NCBI RefSeq assembly: GCF_001975705.1
Contig: NZ_CP015093.1
Location: 2,232,001 to 2,296,000 of the forward strand
Source of the DNA: Salipiger abyssi
Lineage (GTDB): Bacteria; Pseudomonadota; Alphaproteobacteria; Rhodobacterales; Rhodobacteraceae
DNA: 64,000 nucleotides
Direction: 5' to 3'
A program made the translations under genes and the position numbers. Each line of letters opens with the position of its first letter. The stretch's first letter is position 1. This document shows, one piece after another, positions 42,799-51,809 of the stretch. The notes under the pieces are model-generated. The model was not told the DNA's origin. It was given only the letters and a program-made list of their open reading frames with translations, and did not search any database.

Positions 42799-44409
42799 TC
42801 ACACCTCTCCTGCCGCGACCTGTGCCATCCGGTCCGACACCGGCACGTCCGGCGTATCGCTCGCGGCCAGCTCGCCGTAATGCACGCAGCGCGCGGCGTT
42901 ATGCGCCGCCCGTTCCAGCCAGCGCATCGCGTCGGTGAGTTCGAACACGTCGCGCACCCCCACCAGCCCCGCATGTTCGCGCAGCAGGGCCGAGCGCCGC
43001 AGTCTTTGCGTGCGCCCGGCGATCAGCCGTTCCAGCCGCGCCAGCGATGCTCCGGTCAATCCGCCCCCGGTCTGTGCTCCGCGCCGCATGGCGGCGCCAA
43101 AGGCGAGAGCGGGGCGGCGCAGGCCGATATCCGTGGTCAGGCCGTGCATGTCCTCGTCTTGCGTCAGCCGCTGCGCGAGCCGGTTCAGGTGGTCGTATTG
43201 GTGCAGCAGCGCCGAATAGCGGTTCATCATATGCACCCCGTCCGCGGGGATCTGGATGCGCGCCAGATAGAGATGCAGCGCGTCCAGAGCCGAGTCGAGC
43301 CGCCGCGTGGTATCCGCCGGTATCCGCCCGCCGCCGGGCTTCAGGCTGCGCCCCAACGCGCCGAACATCTCGCGCATGATACGGCCAGCGCAGCCACGCG
43401 CCGCGTCCATCGCCGCGCTTGGATCGTCTAGCAGCCTGCGGTTCAGCGCTTCGGTGAGCGTGGCGGCGCGTCCGGGCACCAGCCGCTCGATGAGCCGCGC
43501 AAACGGTGCGGTGACCGGCAGCATGATGATCACCCCTGCGACATTGAAGATCGTGTGAAATGCCACAAGAGCGGTGGGATCCTGCGGGCCGAGCAGTCCC
43601 GCGAGCAGTGGCACGATCAGGCCCAGCAGGGCAAAGGCCACGGCGCCGGTCACGACGTTATAGGCCATATGGGCGATGGCGGTGCGGCGCATGTCGAGCG
43701 AGCCGCCCACCGTGGCGAGGATCGCGGTGAAGGTGGTGCCCACATCCATGCCGATGATCAGCGCCGCGCCCTGGCCGAGCGTGATCGCGCCGGAACTCAG
43801 CAGCACCAGCGTCGCCGCGACACCGGCGCTGGAGGACTGGATCACCACCGTCACGCCAGCACCCAGCACCAGCAGCAGCGCTCGCCCGGCCCAGCTGTCC
43901 GGCGGCAGGATATCGGGCGAGAGCCAGGCTTCGAACCCGGCAGCGCCCTCCTGCATCATGTCGAGACCGATAAAGACCAGGCTGAACCCGGCCAGCAGCC
44001 GCCCGATCCGCGCCGCGGTGCCATGCGAGAGCGTCGCTGCCAGCGCCCCGGCCAGCAGGCCGGGCAGGGCGATGGTGCCCAGCTTCAGCTTGAGCCCCAG
44101 CAGCGCGACGATCCAGCCGGTCATGGTGGTTCCGATATTGGCGCCGTAGATCACGCCGACCGCCTGGGGAAAGCTCATCAGCCCGGCGCCAACAAAGCCG
44201 ATAACGGTGACCATGGTCGCGCTCGACGACTGGATCACCGCGGTGGTGGCGGCGCCCGACAGCGCGCCGGTCAGCGGTGAGGTGGTGAAGCGCGACAGAA
44301 ACGCGCGCATCTGCCGGCTCGCCAGTTCGCGCAGCGCACCGGTCATCGACTGCATCCCGAAGAGGAACAGCCCGATGCCGCCCAGGATTGTCAGAATGTC
44401 CAGTTGCAT
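42799..44409 (-). CDS. Na/Pi cotransporter family protein with C-terminal PhoU-like region
   Basis: A 536-residue membrane protein of the NptA/YjbB (SLC34-like) family. Two inverted repeats each hold the family QSSS motif: TTAVIQSSSATMVTVIGFVG and VTVVIQSSSAGVAATLVLL; GVIYGANIGTTMTGW and GMDVGTTFTAILATVGGSLD follow each. The C-terminal 200 residues are helical and PhoU-like. It may export or import phosphate with Na+. Start ATG 44409 (MQLDILTILGGIGLFLFGMQ); the upstream in-frame ATG adds an unlikely leader. Divergent from the DMT gene, convergent with leuB. Confidence 0.9.
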   Translation of the reverse strand: MQLDILTILGGIGLFLFGMQSMTGALRELASRQMRAFLSRFTTSPLTGALSGAATTAVIQSSSATMVTVIGFVGAGLMSFPQAVGVIYGANIGTTMTGWIVALLGLKLKLGTIALPGLLAGALAATLSHGTAARIGRLLAGFSLVFIGLDMMQEGAAGFEAWLSPDILPPDSWAGRALLLVLGAGVTVVIQSSSAGVAATLVLLSSGAITLGQGAALIIGMDVGTTFTAILATVGGSLDMRRTAIAHMAYNVVTGAVAFALLGLIVPLLAGLLGPQDPTALVAFHTIFNVAGVIIMLPVTAPFARLIERLVPGRAATLTEALNRRLLDDPSAAMDAARGCAGRIMREMFGALGRSLKPGGGRIPADTTRRLDSALDALHLYLARIQIPADGVHMMNRYSALLHQYDHLNRLAQRLTQDEDMHGLTTDIGLRRPALAFGAAMRRGAQTGGGLTGASLARLERLIAGRTQRLRRSALLREHAGLVGVRDVFELTDAMRWLERAAHNAARCVHYGELAASDTPDVPVSDRMAQVAAGEV

Positions 44410-44531
44410 GCCCGGCCTCCCGCAGAAGCCATGGCACCTGCACAAATCCACCGCAAGCCATCGCGCCGCTATCCATGGGCTCTTGTTGCGGGCGACAGGC
44501 GGTGCAAGGGTTCCGTCGGGTTTGACAATCA

Positions 44532-45512
44532 ATGGCCGTGGACAGGATGGGACAGAATGCCAAAGGCGCGCTCTTCGCGCTGCTTTCCTTCGCGGTGTTT
44601 TCCGGCCATGACGTAGTGGTGAAGCTGCTGGGCGCGCATTACAGCCCGTTCCAGATCGTGTTTTTCTCGGTGCTGTTCAGCTTCCCGCTGGTCAGCCTCA
44701 TGCTGATCCGCGACACCACGCCGGGCCATCTGCGCCCGGTCCATCCCTGGTGGACGGCGCTGCGCACCGTGGCGGCGGTGGTGACCGGGCTTTGTGCCTT
44801 CTACGCCTTCTCGAAGCTGCCGCTGGCGCAGACCTACGCGATCATCTTTGCCCAGCCGCTGCTGATCACGGTGCTGGCGATTCCGATTCTCGGTGAACGG
44901 GTGCGTCTGCGCCGCTGGATCGCGGTTCTAGTGGGGCTCGCGGGCGTGCTGGTTGTGCTGCGCCCGGGCAGCACCGATCTGACGCTGGGCCATGCGGCGG
45001 CGCTGGTGGCGGCAAGCTGCGGGGCGCTCTCCTCCATCGTGGTGCGCAAGATCGGGCAGGAGGAGCGCTCCGTCGTGCTGCTGCTCTATCCGATGCTGAC
45101 CAATTTCATCCTGATGGCCTGCGCGCTGCCCTTCGTCTACCAGCCGATGCCGCTGCCGCATCTGGGCGGCGCCGGGGTGATGGCGCTGCTCGCGCTCACC
45201 GGCTCGCTTGTGCTGATCCTCGCCTATCGCGCCGGTGAGGCGGTGGTGGTGGCGCCGATGCAATATTCCCAGCTGCTCTGGGCAACGCTCTACGGTGCGC
45301 TGATCTTCGACGAATGGCCCGACCGGATGACGCTGGCCGGGGCGGTTTTGATCATCGGCTCGGGTGTCTACATCGTGCTCCGCGAGGGCCGGGGACGGGT
45401 CTCCGAGAACACCCCGGTGCTGCGCACGCGCACCCGGTTCGAGACCGGAACCTCGCTGCGCATCGGGCCGCTGCTGCGCACCATGCGAAAGCGCGAAAAG
45501 AGTGTCGAATGA
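44532..45512 (+). CDS. DMT-superfamily (EamA) transporter
   Basis: A 326-residue protein with about ten membrane segments in two EamA repeats (first about 10-140, second about 150-280). Landmarks: KGALFALLSFAVFSGHDVVV, FYAFSKLPLAQTYAIIFAQP, PILGERVRLRRWIAVLVGLA, VAPMQYSQLLWATLYGALIF and DEWPD. A charged C-terminal tail (about 285-326) is unusual for the family. M6 at 44547 is an alternative start with GGACAGG upstream. Substrate unknown; this family exports amino acids and other metabolites. It ends 45 bp before tRNA-Pro. Confidence 0.88.
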   Translation: MAVDRMGQNAKGALFALLSFAVFSGHDVVVKLLGAHYSPFQIVFFSVLFSFPLVSLMLIRDTTPGHLRPVHPWWTALRTVAAVVTGLCAFYAFSKLPLAQTYAIIFAQPLLITVLAIPILGERVRLRRWIAVLVGLAGVLVVLRPGSTDLTLGHAAALVAASCGALSSIVVRKIGQEERSVVLLLYPMLTNFILMACALPFVYQPMPLPHLGGAGVMALLALTGSLVLILAYRAGEAVVVAPMQYSQLLWATLYGALIFDEWPDRMTLAGAVLIIGSGVYIVLREGRGRVSENTPVLRTRTRFETGTSLRIGPLLRTMRKREKSVE

Positions 45513-45557
45513 GCGCTTGCCAAACCGCCGCGCCTGAGCTATTCCGCCCGCCACGGT

Positions 45558-45634
45558 CGGAGTGTAGCTCAGCCTGGTAGAGCACTGTCTTCGGGAGGCA
45601 GGGGCCGGAGGTTCGAATCCTCTCACTCCGACCA
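45558..45634 (+). tRNA. tRNA-Pro (anticodon CGG)
   Basis: A 77-nt cloverleaf. The acceptor stem CGGAGTG pairs with CACTCCG, and CCA is encoded at the 3' end (preceded by discriminator A). D-arm GCTC...GAGC; anticodon stem CTGTC/GGCAG with loop TTCGGGA, giving anticodon CGG (reads CCG). T-arm GGAGG-TTCGAAT-CCTCT. Accessory DNA including an IS element follows it immediately, a common position for insertions. Confidence 0.96.
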
Positions 45635-45971
45635 GTTTCACTATATCGATAGTCGGGACATTTGTCCTTTCGCGTCACGATGTGCCCTTTGGGTGCCGTT
45701 TCGCCCTGACTCGGTTTGCCCGCGGCTAGAGGGCAAACACCTTATCTGCACCCGCCGCGCGGGGGCGCCGCTTCATGAAAACATTGAGCCTAGCTAAGCT
45801 CTTGGATGGCTGATGAGGCTAAGATCCGACCAAGCGAACCTAGGGGTTTCTGCATTCTCGTGGAATTTTCTGCCCTGAGCTGACCTTCAGCACCAGATCA
45901 GGGTGCTGTATCGCAGCCACTCTACGTCGCTATGCGCTGCGGTTGCATGCCTCGGCGGGGGGCGAAGGTCC
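45635..45971. other. Gene-free region between tRNA-Pro and the IS element
   Basis: These 337 bp hold no supported gene. Composition is less GC-rich than the core. There are small hairpins (AGCACC with GGTGCT near 45,890-45,910) but no integrase or recognisable remnant. I looked for a repeat of the tRNA 3' end (an att site) further right and did not find one. Confidence 0.5.
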
Positions 45972-46000
45972 TGACCTGCTCCCCTGAAAAGTCCGCGTTT
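45972..46000. repeat. Left terminal inverted repeat of the IS
   Basis: Begins TGACCTGCTCCCC and, after a short diverged part, shares TCCGCGTTTT with the right end read in reverse. Preceded by the GTCC target duplication. Confidence 0.9.
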
Positions 46001-46036
46001 TGAAGTTAGCCTGTTCTCCAAACGAGGAGACAGACA

Positions 46037-46303
46037 ATGCGGAAAAGCCGTTTCAGCGAAGAGCAGATCATTGGCATTTTAAAGGAGCACCAGGCCGGGA
46101 TAGGTGCCAAGGAGCTGTGCCGGAAGCATGGCATCAGTGACGGCACGTTCTACAAGTGGCGCTCGAAGTATGGCGGCATGGAGGTGTCGGAGGCCAAACG
46201 GCTGAAGGCGCTGGAGGCTGAGAATGCGAAGCTCAAGAAGATGCTCGCGGAGCAGATGCTGGATGTGGCCACGCTCAAGGAGATGCTGGGAAAAAACTTC
46301 TGA
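46037..46303 (+). CDS. IS3-family transposase OrfA
   Basis: An 88-residue protein with an N-terminal helix-turn-helix ([20 protein letters not shown], then [20 protein letters not shown]) that binds the IS ends. A leucine-zipper-like helix ([20 protein letters not shown]) provides multimerisation. Ends LGKNF-stop, where the slippery site lets ribosomes enter the orfB frame. It acts alone as a regulator or as the N-terminal part of the fused OrfAB transposase. Confidence 0.95.
   Translation: MRKSRFSEEQIIGILKEHQAGIGAKELCRKHGISDGTFYKWRSKYGGMEVSEAKRLKALEAENAKLKKMLAEQMLDVATLKEMLGKNF
46291..46297 (+). promoter_or_regulatory. Programmed -1 ribosomal frameshift site (A AAA AAC)
   Basis: The heptamer A AAA AAC lies in the correct phase of orfA (codons GGA-AAA-AAC), two codons before its stop. 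A -1 slip joins orfA to the orfB frame with no intervening stop, giving the OrfAB transposase, as known for IS3 elements. Confidence 0.85.
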
Positions 46304-46326
46304 AGCCCGGTGCAAGGCGACGAGCC

Positions 46327-47145
46327 GTGGACTGGGCCATGACAGAGAAGAACTACAACCAGCGGCGGGCCTGTGCCCTGGCCGGGATCGACCCGCGTGT
46401 GTATCGACGTGGATCAATTAGACCTGTAGACGCCGAGCTGCGGGAGAGGCTGAAGGCGATTTCCAGCGAACGGCGTCGCTTCGGCTATCGAAGGCTGCAC
46501 CTGCTTCTTGGTCGCGAAGGCTGGAAGGTGAACTGGAAGAAGCTTTACCGGATCTACCGGGAAGAGGGCCTGACAGTGCGCAAGCGCGGCGGTCGCAAGC
46601 GCGCGATCGGAACGAGGGCCCCGATGGCGATCCCACAAGGGCCGAACCAGCGATGGTCCCTGGACTTCGTCTCGGACAGCCTCTCAGACGGGCGCCGGTT
46701 CCGGGTGCTGTGCGTCATCGACGACTTCAGCCGGGAATGCCTGGCGACGGTCGTGGACACTTCGCTGTCGGGGCAACGTGTCGGCCGTGAGCTCGACAGC
46801 ATCGCCCGGGTGCGCGGCTATCCATGTATGGTGGTCAGTGACAACGGAACGGAGCTGACATCGAATGCCATCCTGAAATGGCAGGAGGACCGCAAGGTCG
46901 AGTGGCATTACATCGCGCCAGGAAAGCCCATGCAGAACGGCTTCGTCGAGAGCTTTAATGGCCGCCTGCGCGACGAGTGCCTGAACGAGCACCTGTTCGC
47001 CAACCTGCGCCACGCCCGGGAGCTTATCTCGGCCTGGCGCGAAGACTACAACCACCATCGCCCCCACACGAGCCTCGACGGGCTCACACCGTGGGAGTAT
47101 CACCAACGGTCAGTAGAGGACCAAACCCTGAACAGAGCGAACTAA
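46327..47145 (+). CDS. IS3-family transposase OrfB (DDE catalytic part)
   Basis: A 272-residue catalytic subunit, -1 relative to orfA. An HTH_21-type region (about 30-90, [20 protein letters not shown]) is followed by the rve integrase core. The DDE triad is seen at the Asp of [11 protein letters not shown], the Asp of [11 protein letters not shown], and the Glu of [20 protein letters not shown]. The closing [18 protein letters not shown] is typical. The annotated GTG start is conventional; the real product is probably the frameshifted OrfAB fusion. Confidence 0.95.
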   Translation: MDWAMTEKNYNQRRACALAGIDPRVYRRGSIRPVDAELRERLKAISSERRRFGYRRLHLLLGREGWKVNWKKLYRIYREEGLTVRKRGGRKRAIGTRAPMAIPQGPNQRWSLDFVSDSLSDGRRFRVLCVIDDFSRECLATVVDTSLSGQRVGRELDSIARVRGYPCMVVSDNGTELTSNAILKWQEDRKVEWHYIAPGKPMQNGFVESFNGRLRDECLNEHLFANLRHARELISAWREDYNHHRPHTSLDGLTPWEYHQRSVEDQTLNRAN

Positions 47146-47174
47146 AAAACGCGGACTCTATGGGGAGCAGGTCA
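47146..47174. repeat. Right terminal inverted repeat of the IS
   Basis: Read in reverse it begins TGACCTGCTCCCC, followed by ATAGAG and TCCGCGTTTT. Followed by the second GTCC target copy, itself part of a GTCCGC-ACT-GCGGAC palindrome. Confidence 0.9.
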
Positions 47175-47292
47175 GTCCGCACTGCGGACAATGCGGTCAT
47201 TGGTCGTAAAACCGAACCGGTGAAAAAGTTGAAGATGGCTTTGGGCAGGCAAAATGGGCCTCAGCAAGGACTGATAGCAAATTGCTCCAGCT

Positions 47293-47847
47293 TCATCGCA
47301 CGTGCTTTGCCACTACCGGTGTGAGAGCATCCATGAACATATAGCTTCTGCCGAGCAGAGCTATTTTCCCTATATCGTCGAAAACGTTTTTCCCAAGATG
47401 TGTGATAAGCACTTCGTCAGTGGTCAGACCTCTTTGGTGGTTTTGCTCGATTGTCGACCAGTTCTGCTGCGCAAAATCCGCTGGAATTATATTGAACGCG
47501 GGATGATTGTAGCTAACAACGACATTTCCGTCGCGCATCTGTTGTGGACTCATGTCCGGATGAAACCCAATGATTTGAGATAGAACGCTACTCCCGGCGG
47601 CAGCAGCAGCGTCTTGCGGTAGACCATCAGGAACAATGCAGCATGTCGAGTTTTCGAAAACGACGAAGTCGTACTGTGCGTTCGTGTATTCGCGAAAGCG
47701 ATCGGCGACTTCTTCAAGATCGGGGGTAAATCCAGGCTGCCACGAAGGGATCGGGGTTAACCGGTCGCCCGTCTGCGCGTTTGCTTTTGCGCTTAGAATT
47801 CCTGCTGACACCAGCCCTGAGAGAAATGCTCTTCGCCCAATTGCCAT
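47293..47847 (-). CDS. Hypothetical protein with Tat-type signal peptide
   Basis: A 184-residue protein I do not recognise. The N terminus MAIGRRAFLSGLVSAGILSA, then KANAQ, has twin arginines followed by a hydrophobic stretch and an Ala-x-Ala cleavage site, suggesting Tat export. The mature part is moderately hydrophilic with a CC pair (FENSTCCIVPDG) and several Gln/Asn-rich segments. Its codon use is less GC-rich than core genes, consistent with acquired DNA in the patch behind tRNA-Pro. It stands alone, downstream of the IS on the opposite strand. Confidence 0.6.
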   Translation of the reverse strand: MAIGRRAFLSGLVSAGILSAKANAQTGDRLTPIPSWQPGFTPDLEEVADRFREYTNAQYDFVVFENSTCCIVPDGLPQDAAAAAGSSVLSQIIGFHPDMSPQQMRDGNVVVSYNHPAFNIIPADFAQQNWSTIEQNHQRGLTTDEVLITHLGKNVFDDIGKIALLGRSYMFMDALTPVVAKHVR

Positions 47848-48215
47848 TTTCTGCTTTCAGAGTATCGTGGAGTGACAAGCCAAAGTTCACAATGGCGCGA
47901 TGCGCCCAGTCATACAACCCTCGCGCTGCATCTGATTGTGCGATCACATTTGGCTTGGAGCGGAACTGCGGCGTTGGCGCGTGGCGCGCCGGTCTCCGGG
48001 GGCGCGGGCCGCTCCCGGCACATGCCGGACCTTCACAAGACCGGCTGGCGCTGAGGTGCTGCAGCCCGAACGCGACCGTTGGCGATGTCACGCAGCATCG
48101 CTCTACGCGTGCCGGTCTGAAACACGGGGCGTTGTGCGAAATAGCTGATAAGATTATTGTTAATCCATATTGCGAGCCTGATGCCAGCAATGACCAGCAG
48201 TGGAGTTGCGCGCAC
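47848..48215. other. Region without a convincing gene in the accessory patch
   Basis: About 370 bp with overlapping short frames on both strands, none with a ribosome site or recognisable product. The part around 47,960-48,030 is very GC-rich, while 48,130-48,215 is AT-richer and may hold the promoter of the small membrane-protein gene that follows. Confidence 0.45.
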
Positions 48216-48434
48216 ATGCCTCATATTGAGAGTCATCGAAAATGTCGCGAAGCCGCCGTATTTGGCTTCATCCTTGCCACGATCATCGTAGGCAATGGCG
48301 TTTACCTGGGCATCAAAAGTCATGGCTCTATGAGCCAGGTGAACTGGTGGGGCGTGGTGGCGATTTGGATCTCTTCTTGTGCTGCATTTTCTTGGTTGAA
48401 ATATCGCTTCTTGCCTTGGTCTCGTGACCGATAG
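48216..48434 (+). CDS. Small hypothetical membrane protein (72 aa)
   Basis: The last 72 codons of a longer open frame have a convincing protein composition. A charged N terminus (MPHIESHRKCREA) leads to a first membrane helix (AVFGFILATIIVGNGVYLGI), a short loop, then a second helix (WWGVVAIWISSCAAFSWL) and a basic end (KYRFLPWSRDR). I place the start at ATG 48216; the upstream part of the frame looks non-coding. Family unknown. A reverse-strand ORF covers the same DNA but looks like a shadow. Confidence 0.45.
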   Translation: MPHIESHRKCREAAVFGFILATIIVGNGVYLGIKSHGSMSQVNWWGVVAIWISSCAAFSWLKYRFLPWSRDR

Positions 48435-48634
48435 GGGGGTGAGGCTCAGGACCCATTGATTTGGTGCATCTGCCATGATGCGGGCTCCCCGCCAGCGCCG
48501 CAGCGCGGGTGGAATCGTTCACCTGTGGGAGATCGTGCGCAAGGACGCGGGGGCGACACGCAACCTGACGAAGGAGCAGGGAGCCGCGTCTCGCCACCGG
48601 CCGTCGCGGCTGTTGGGGTCGCCAACCGCTCTGT

Positions 48635-50521
48635 CTACGCCTTCGGTACGCTCTTGTGGCGTTCCAGCCGTTTCTGCGCGGCGATGCGGAACGGCGCGTT
48701 GGGGCCGCCAAAGCCGGTATAGCCGGGGCCGCGCTGGACGATCTCGAAGAACATGCCGCCGGCTAAGACGCGGGAATAGAGCTGGAAGAACTCCGCGCCG
48801 TTCTCCTGATCGTAGAGCACATTCGCCGCTTGCAGCCGGGCGAGGAAATCCGCGCTCAGATCGAAGCGCGCGGCGAGGTCGTCATAGTAGTTCTGCGGGA
48901 TCGGCAGCGGCTCGAAGCCCTGCCGGCCAAGCGCTTCGGCGGTGGCGAAGATGTCCTCGGTGGTCAGCGCGATATGCTGCACCGAGGCGCCGAAATTCTC
49001 CGCCAGGAAGCGGCCGGCAAGGGTGCGGTGGGTCTCGGCGCCGTTGAGGGTGATGCGCAGCGCGCCGTCGGGGGCCTCGACCACCTGGCTGCGCACCAGC
49101 CCGTCCGGGTCGATCACATCGACCATGGGCGATTTTTCCATCTCGAAGAGCGCGGTGTAGAACAGCGTCCAGCTCAGCATGTCCTCATAGGACATGGTCT
49201 GTGCCAGATGATCGACGCGCATCAGCCCGGCTTCCGCGCCGTCCTGATCGACGGGGGTGAATTCCAGTTCCCAGACCTGGTCCAGCCCGCTTTCCGCGTC
49301 GATGAAATGCAGCACCGAACCGCCGAGCCCCCGGATCGCCGGGATATCCAGCTCTCCCGGCGCCACCGGCTGGCCGAAGGGCGCCGAGCCAAGGGCCGTT
49401 GCGCGCGCCACGGTGTCCTGCGCCGAGGTCACGCTCAGCCCGATATCGCAGATGCAGGTGCCGCGCGCGTTCCAGGCATGCGCGGCGTGGCCCTCGGTCT
49501 CGGCGTTGACGACGATGCGGATGTCGTTCTGCTGCCAGAGGTCGATGGCCTTGTTGCGGTGCCGCCCGGTGCGGCGGAAACCCAGCGTGGCGAGGAAGGC
49601 CGAAAGCCGGTCGACCTCGTCGCCCTGCGCGGCGAACTCGATGAAGGAAACACCCTGCGCCTTCACGCGGGCGGGGATCTCGGGCAGATCCACCGGCGTG
49701 TCGGGCTCGGCCCGGCGCACATCGTCCATTAGAGAGATTAGCGCGCGATAGCCGTCCTCGGCCACGCCGCGCGGGTTGTTGCCACGGAACTGGTCGTTGA
49801 AGATCTCGAGGCTGATCGGCCCGGCATAGCCGGTGGCCATGACCGCTTGCATAAAGCTGCGGATGTCCAGATCGCCCTCGCCGGGCATATTGCGGAAATG
49901 CCGCGACCAGTAGAGCAGATCCATGTCGATGGCCGGCGCATCGGCGAGCTGGACGAAGAAGATCTTGTCGCCCGGAATCGCGCGGATCGACTCGCTGTCG
50001 AGCCCGCGCCCCAGCGTGTGGAAACTGTCGAGGATCAGCCCGATATTCGGATGATCGGCGCGGCGCACGATCTCCCAGGCGTCGCGGTGATCGTTGACAT
50101 GCCGGCCCCATGCCAGCGCCTCGTAGCCCACATAGATCCCGCGCTCCTGCGCGATGGCCCCCAGCTCGGCGAGATCGCCCGCGGCGCGGTCGATGCCGCC
50201 AAGGCTGCGCGGATGCACCGAGGAGCAGACCAGGATGCGGTCGGCTCCGAGCTCCTGCATCACGTCGAACTTGCGGCGGGCGCGGTCGAAGGCCTTGCTG
50301 CGCAGCGGCTCAGGCAGGCATTCGAAATCGCGGAAGGGCTGGAACAGGGTGATCTCCAGCCCGTGGTCGCGGATCATCCGGCCCACCTCGCGCGGGCCGC
50401 CGTCATGGGCGATGAAATCCTGCTCGAAGATCTCGATCCCGTCGTAACCCGCGCCGGCGATGGCTTCGAGCTTTTCCGGAAGCGAGCCGGAAATGGACAC
50501 GGTGGCGATGGAGGTCTTCAT
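48635..50521 (-). CDS. 3-dehydroshikimate dehydratase fused to HPPD/VOC-like domain (QsuB/QuiC type)
   Basis: A 628-residue fusion. The N-terminal TIM barrel (about 1-280, AP-endonuclease 2/sugar isomerase type) converts 3-dehydroshikimate to protocatechuate in this family. Candidate metal ligands E134 (GYEALAWG), D165 (GLILDSFH), Q191 (FFVQLAD) and E239 (ISLEIFND) occupy the positions I recall for Pseudomonas QuiC1. The C-terminal half (about 290-610) has two vicinal-oxygen-chelate domains like 4-hydroxyphenylpyruvate dioxygenase (FIEFAAQGDEVDRLSAFLAT; VQHIALTTEDIFATAEAL). It is last in a leftward operon with dctM, dctQ, dctP and the dehydrogenase. Confidence 0.9.
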   Translation of the reverse strand: MKTSIATVSISGSLPEKLEAIAGAGYDGIEIFEQDFIAHDGGPREVGRMIRDHGLEITLFQPFRDFECLPEPLRSKAFDRARRKFDVMQELGADRILVCSSVHPRSLGGIDRAAGDLAELGAIAQERGIYVGYEALAWGRHVNDHRDAWEIVRRADHPNIGLILDSFHTLGRGLDSESIRAIPGDKIFFVQLADAPAIDMDLLYWSRHFRNMPGEGDLDIRSFMQAVMATGYAGPISLEIFNDQFRGNNPRGVAEDGYRALISLMDDVRRAEPDTPVDLPEIPARVKAQGVSFIEFAAQGDEVDRLSAFLATLGFRRTGRHRNKAIDLWQQNDIRIVVNAETEGHAAHAWNARGTCICDIGLSVTSAQDTVARATALGSAPFGQPVAPGELDIPAIRGLGGSVLHFIDAESGLDQVWELEFTPVDQDGAEAGLMRVDHLAQTMSYEDMLSWTLFYTALFEMEKSPMVDVIDPDGLVRSQVVEAPDGALRITLNGAETHRTLAGRFLAENFGASVQHIALTTEDIFATAEALGRQGFEPLPIPQNYYDDLAARFDLSADFLARLQAANVLYDQENGAEFFQLYSRVLAGGMFFEIVQRGPGYTGFGGPNAPFRIAAQKRLERHKSVPKA

Positions 50522-50531
50522 GGCAGGTCTC

Positions 50532-51806
50532 CTAGTATCCCAGAACGCGCGGCAGCCAGATCACCGTTTCCGGCACGAAGGTCAGGATCACCAGCACCAG
50601 CACCTCGACGAAGAAGAACGGCATGATCGACCGGATGAGCCGCGCCATGCCCACATTCGCCACGCCTTCGGCGACGAAGAGGCAGAGGCCCAGCGGCGGG
50701 GTGATCAGCCCGATCATCAGGTTGAAGATCACAAGGATGCCGAAATGCACCGGGTCCACGCCCATCGACACGGCGATGGGATGCATGATCGGCACCAGCA
50801 CCAGCATCGCCGCGATGCCTTCGAGGAACAGGCCCACCAGCAGGAACAGCACGATGACGGCGAGCAGGAAGGTGGTCTGGCTGTCGACATTGGCAAGCAC
50901 CCAGTCGGTCAGCATGTTGGGCACGCGGTTATAGGTCAGCAGCCAGTTGGCGGCGGAGACGGCGGCGATGATGATCAGGATCACCGCGCTGTCCTTCATC
51001 GCGCTGGCAAAGATCCGGGGCAGGGCGCGGAGCGCAATGTTGCGATAGACGAAAACCCCGAGGATCAGCGCATAGGCCACGGCGAAGCTTGCCGCTTCGG
51101 TGGGGGTGACGACGCCGAGCAGGATCGAGCCCACCACAAAGACCGGCATCAGTAGCGGCAGGATACCGGCGAGCAGCGCCTGACCGGCGCTCTGGCCGGT
51201 GTCGTGCTCGGCGGCGGCGTCGTGATCGACCTTGACCGTCAGCATGACATAGGCCGAGAGGAACAGCGCCAGCAGAATGCCGGGGATCACGCCGGCCATG
51301 AACAGCGCCGGCACCGAGACGCCGGAGACGATCAGCGCATAGATGATCACCGGGATCGAGGGCGGAATGATCGGCCCGATCACCGAAGAGGCGGCGGTGA
51401 GGGCGGCGGCAAAGCTGCGGTCATAGCCCTTCTTCTCCATCTCGGGGATGAAGACCCGCCCGATGGCCGAGGTGTCGGCCACAGCCGAGCCCGAGAGCCC
51501 GGCAAAGATCACCGAGGCCCAGATATTGACCAGCGCCAGCCCGGCGCGCATGCGGCCCACGATGACGCTGGCAAAGCCGATGATGCGGCTGGTGATGCCG
51601 GATTCGTTCATCACCTCACCGGCCAGCACAAACAGCGGAATGGCCAGCAGCGGGAAGGAGTTGAGCCCCTTGAACATCTCGGTCGGCACGATCCGCAGGG
51701 TATAGGGCAGATCGCCCAGCCCCATGAAGACCAGCAGCGCCGCGACGATGGAGATGGCGATGGGTACGCCGGCCAGAAGTCCGACGATGAGAATGGCATA
51801 GACCAT
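50532..51806 (-). CDS. dctM: TRAP transporter large permease (DctM)
   Basis: A 424-residue protein with about 12 membrane segments, forming the transport subunit of a Na+-driven TRAP system. Typical parts: PLFVLAGEVMNESGITSRII, GLSGSAVADTSAIGRVFIPE, ASSVIGPIIPPSIPVIIYAL, and GLITPPLGLCLFVAEGVA. It is separated from dctQ by three bases and from the dehydratase gene by ten. Context suggests a hydroaromatic acid substrate. Confidence 0.95.
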   Translation of the reverse strand: MVYAILIVGLLAGVPIAISIVAALLVFMGLGDLPYTLRIVPTEMFKGLNSFPLLAIPLFVLAGEVMNESGITSRIIGFASVIVGRMRAGLALVNIWASVIFAGLSGSAVADTSAIGRVFIPEMEKKGYDRSFAAALTAASSVIGPIIPPSIPVIIYALIVSGVSVPALFMAGVIPGILLALFLSAYVMLTVKVDHDAAAEHDTGQSAGQALLAGILPLLMPVFVVGSILLGVVTPTEAASFAVAYALILGVFVYRNIALRALPRIFASAMKDSAVILIIIAAVSAANWLLTYNRVPNMLTDWVLANVDSQTTFLLAVIVLFLLVGLFLEGIAAMLVLVPIMHPIAVSMGVDPVHFGILVIFNLMIGLITPPLGLCLFVAEGVANVGMARLIRSIMPFFFVEVLVLVILTFVPETVIWLPRVLGY

Positions 51807-51809
51807 GGC

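Larger units (their letters stand above)
45972..47174 (+). mobile_element. Complete IS3-family insertion sequence (IS407-like group)
   Basis: A 1203-bp element bounded by imperfect inverted repeats of about 29 bp, both starting TGACCTGCTCCCC. They are flanked by identical 4-bp GTCC on each side (45968-45971 and 47175-47178), a target-site duplication of the length typical of the IS407 group. Inside are orfA, a slippery A AAA AAC, and orfB with a DDE integrase core. All parts look intact, so it is likely still active or recently inserted. Confidence 0.95.

Noticed and set aside
48033..48476. 147-residue reverse-strand ORF in the accessory patch
   Set aside because: It overlaps a better plus-strand small membrane-protein frame, has no ribosome site and an Arg-rich random-looking composition.
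45558..48634. Integrative element bounded by att repeats at tRNA-Pro
   Set aside because: No integrase and no second copy of the tRNA 3' end were found in the following sequence.
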